64,000 nucleotides of DNA from Enterococcus caccae ATCC BAA-1240 (GTDB lineage: Bacteria; Bacillota; Bacilli; Lactobacillales; Enterococcaceae), in assembly GCF_000407145.1 (NCBI RefSeq), contig NZ_KE136475.1, positions 328,808-392,807 of the forward strand, in the 5' to 3' direction. How positions within the stretch are numbered: position 1 is the stretch's first letter; every line of letters starts with the position of its first letter. The notes below the pieces were generated by a model. The model was not told the origin of the DNA, did not search any database, and saw nothing but the letters and a program-made list of their open reading frames with translations. This document shows positions 63,717 to 64,000 of the stretch, piece by piece. The translations under genes were made by a program, and so were the position numbers.

Positions 63717-64000
<284 letters not shown>

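Overview
This window comes from a low-GC Gram-positive coccus, almost certainly an Enterococcus of the E. faecalis side of the genus. The evidence is the 5' end of a 16S rRNA gene at the right edge (signature bases resemble E. faecalis but differ in the variable loops), the paired fatty-acid genes fabO/fabN beside fabI, two LPXTG surface proteins, and the order pth-mfd-(flippase)-rqcP-divIC-S1 protein-tilS-hpt-ftsH-hslO-dusB-lysS-rrn, a well-conserved Firmicutes block. Species cannot be fixed from what is visible.

Layout. 0-2 kb: tail of a small membrane-protein operon with a probably truncated last gene, then an acyltransferase-3 membrane protein. 2-4.7 kb: fabI and, divergently, fabO-fabN, with two FabT-type operators in between. 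4.7-13.7 kb: a PucR-family regulator divergent from a catabolic operon holding a DUF2877 protein, FdrA and a DUF1116 protein (the set linked to oxamate carbamoyltransferase, AllH/AllF/AllG, in E. coli), an ankyrin/TPR protein, an NCS1 nucleobase permease and a guanine-deaminase-like enzyme. 14-18.2 kb: a 1406-residue LPXTG adhesin. 18.6-22.6 kb: efp, a NapA-type antiporter, a peptide transporter with a near-perfect CodY box, and a YbgA/DUF1722 protein. 22.8-29.6 kb: a PotABCD-type ABC importer followed by adenine deaminase and an MTA/SAH-deaminase-like amidohydrolase. 29.7-33.8 kb: an FAD oxidoreductase, an orphan OppA-like lipoprotein and a C45 acyltransferase/hydrolase. 33.9-38 kb: MoxR-DUF58-transglutaminase operon. 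38-43.4 kb: a quinone-oxidoreductase-like protein, an LRR/MucBP LPXTG protein, queG and a small membrane protein. 43.6-45.7 kb: a sirtuin, an acetyltransferase fused to a chorismate mutase domain, and a NiaR repressor. 46.2-63 kb: ldh with a Rex-like operator, then the housekeeping block to lysS. 63-64 kb: four tandem rrn promoters and the start of 16S rRNA.

Working together: two separate clusters (6.6-13.7 and 22.8-29.6 kb) point to purine or ureide uptake and breakdown, with hpt as the salvage enzyme further along. The most unusual items are the acetyltransferase-chorismate mutase fusion, in which every AroQ active-site position is kept at the E. coli spacing; its setting between a sirtuin and NiaR; and two families of repeated 5' leaders whose hairpins are kept while their sequences change (before fdrA, queG, mfd and the flippase; and before efp and hpt).
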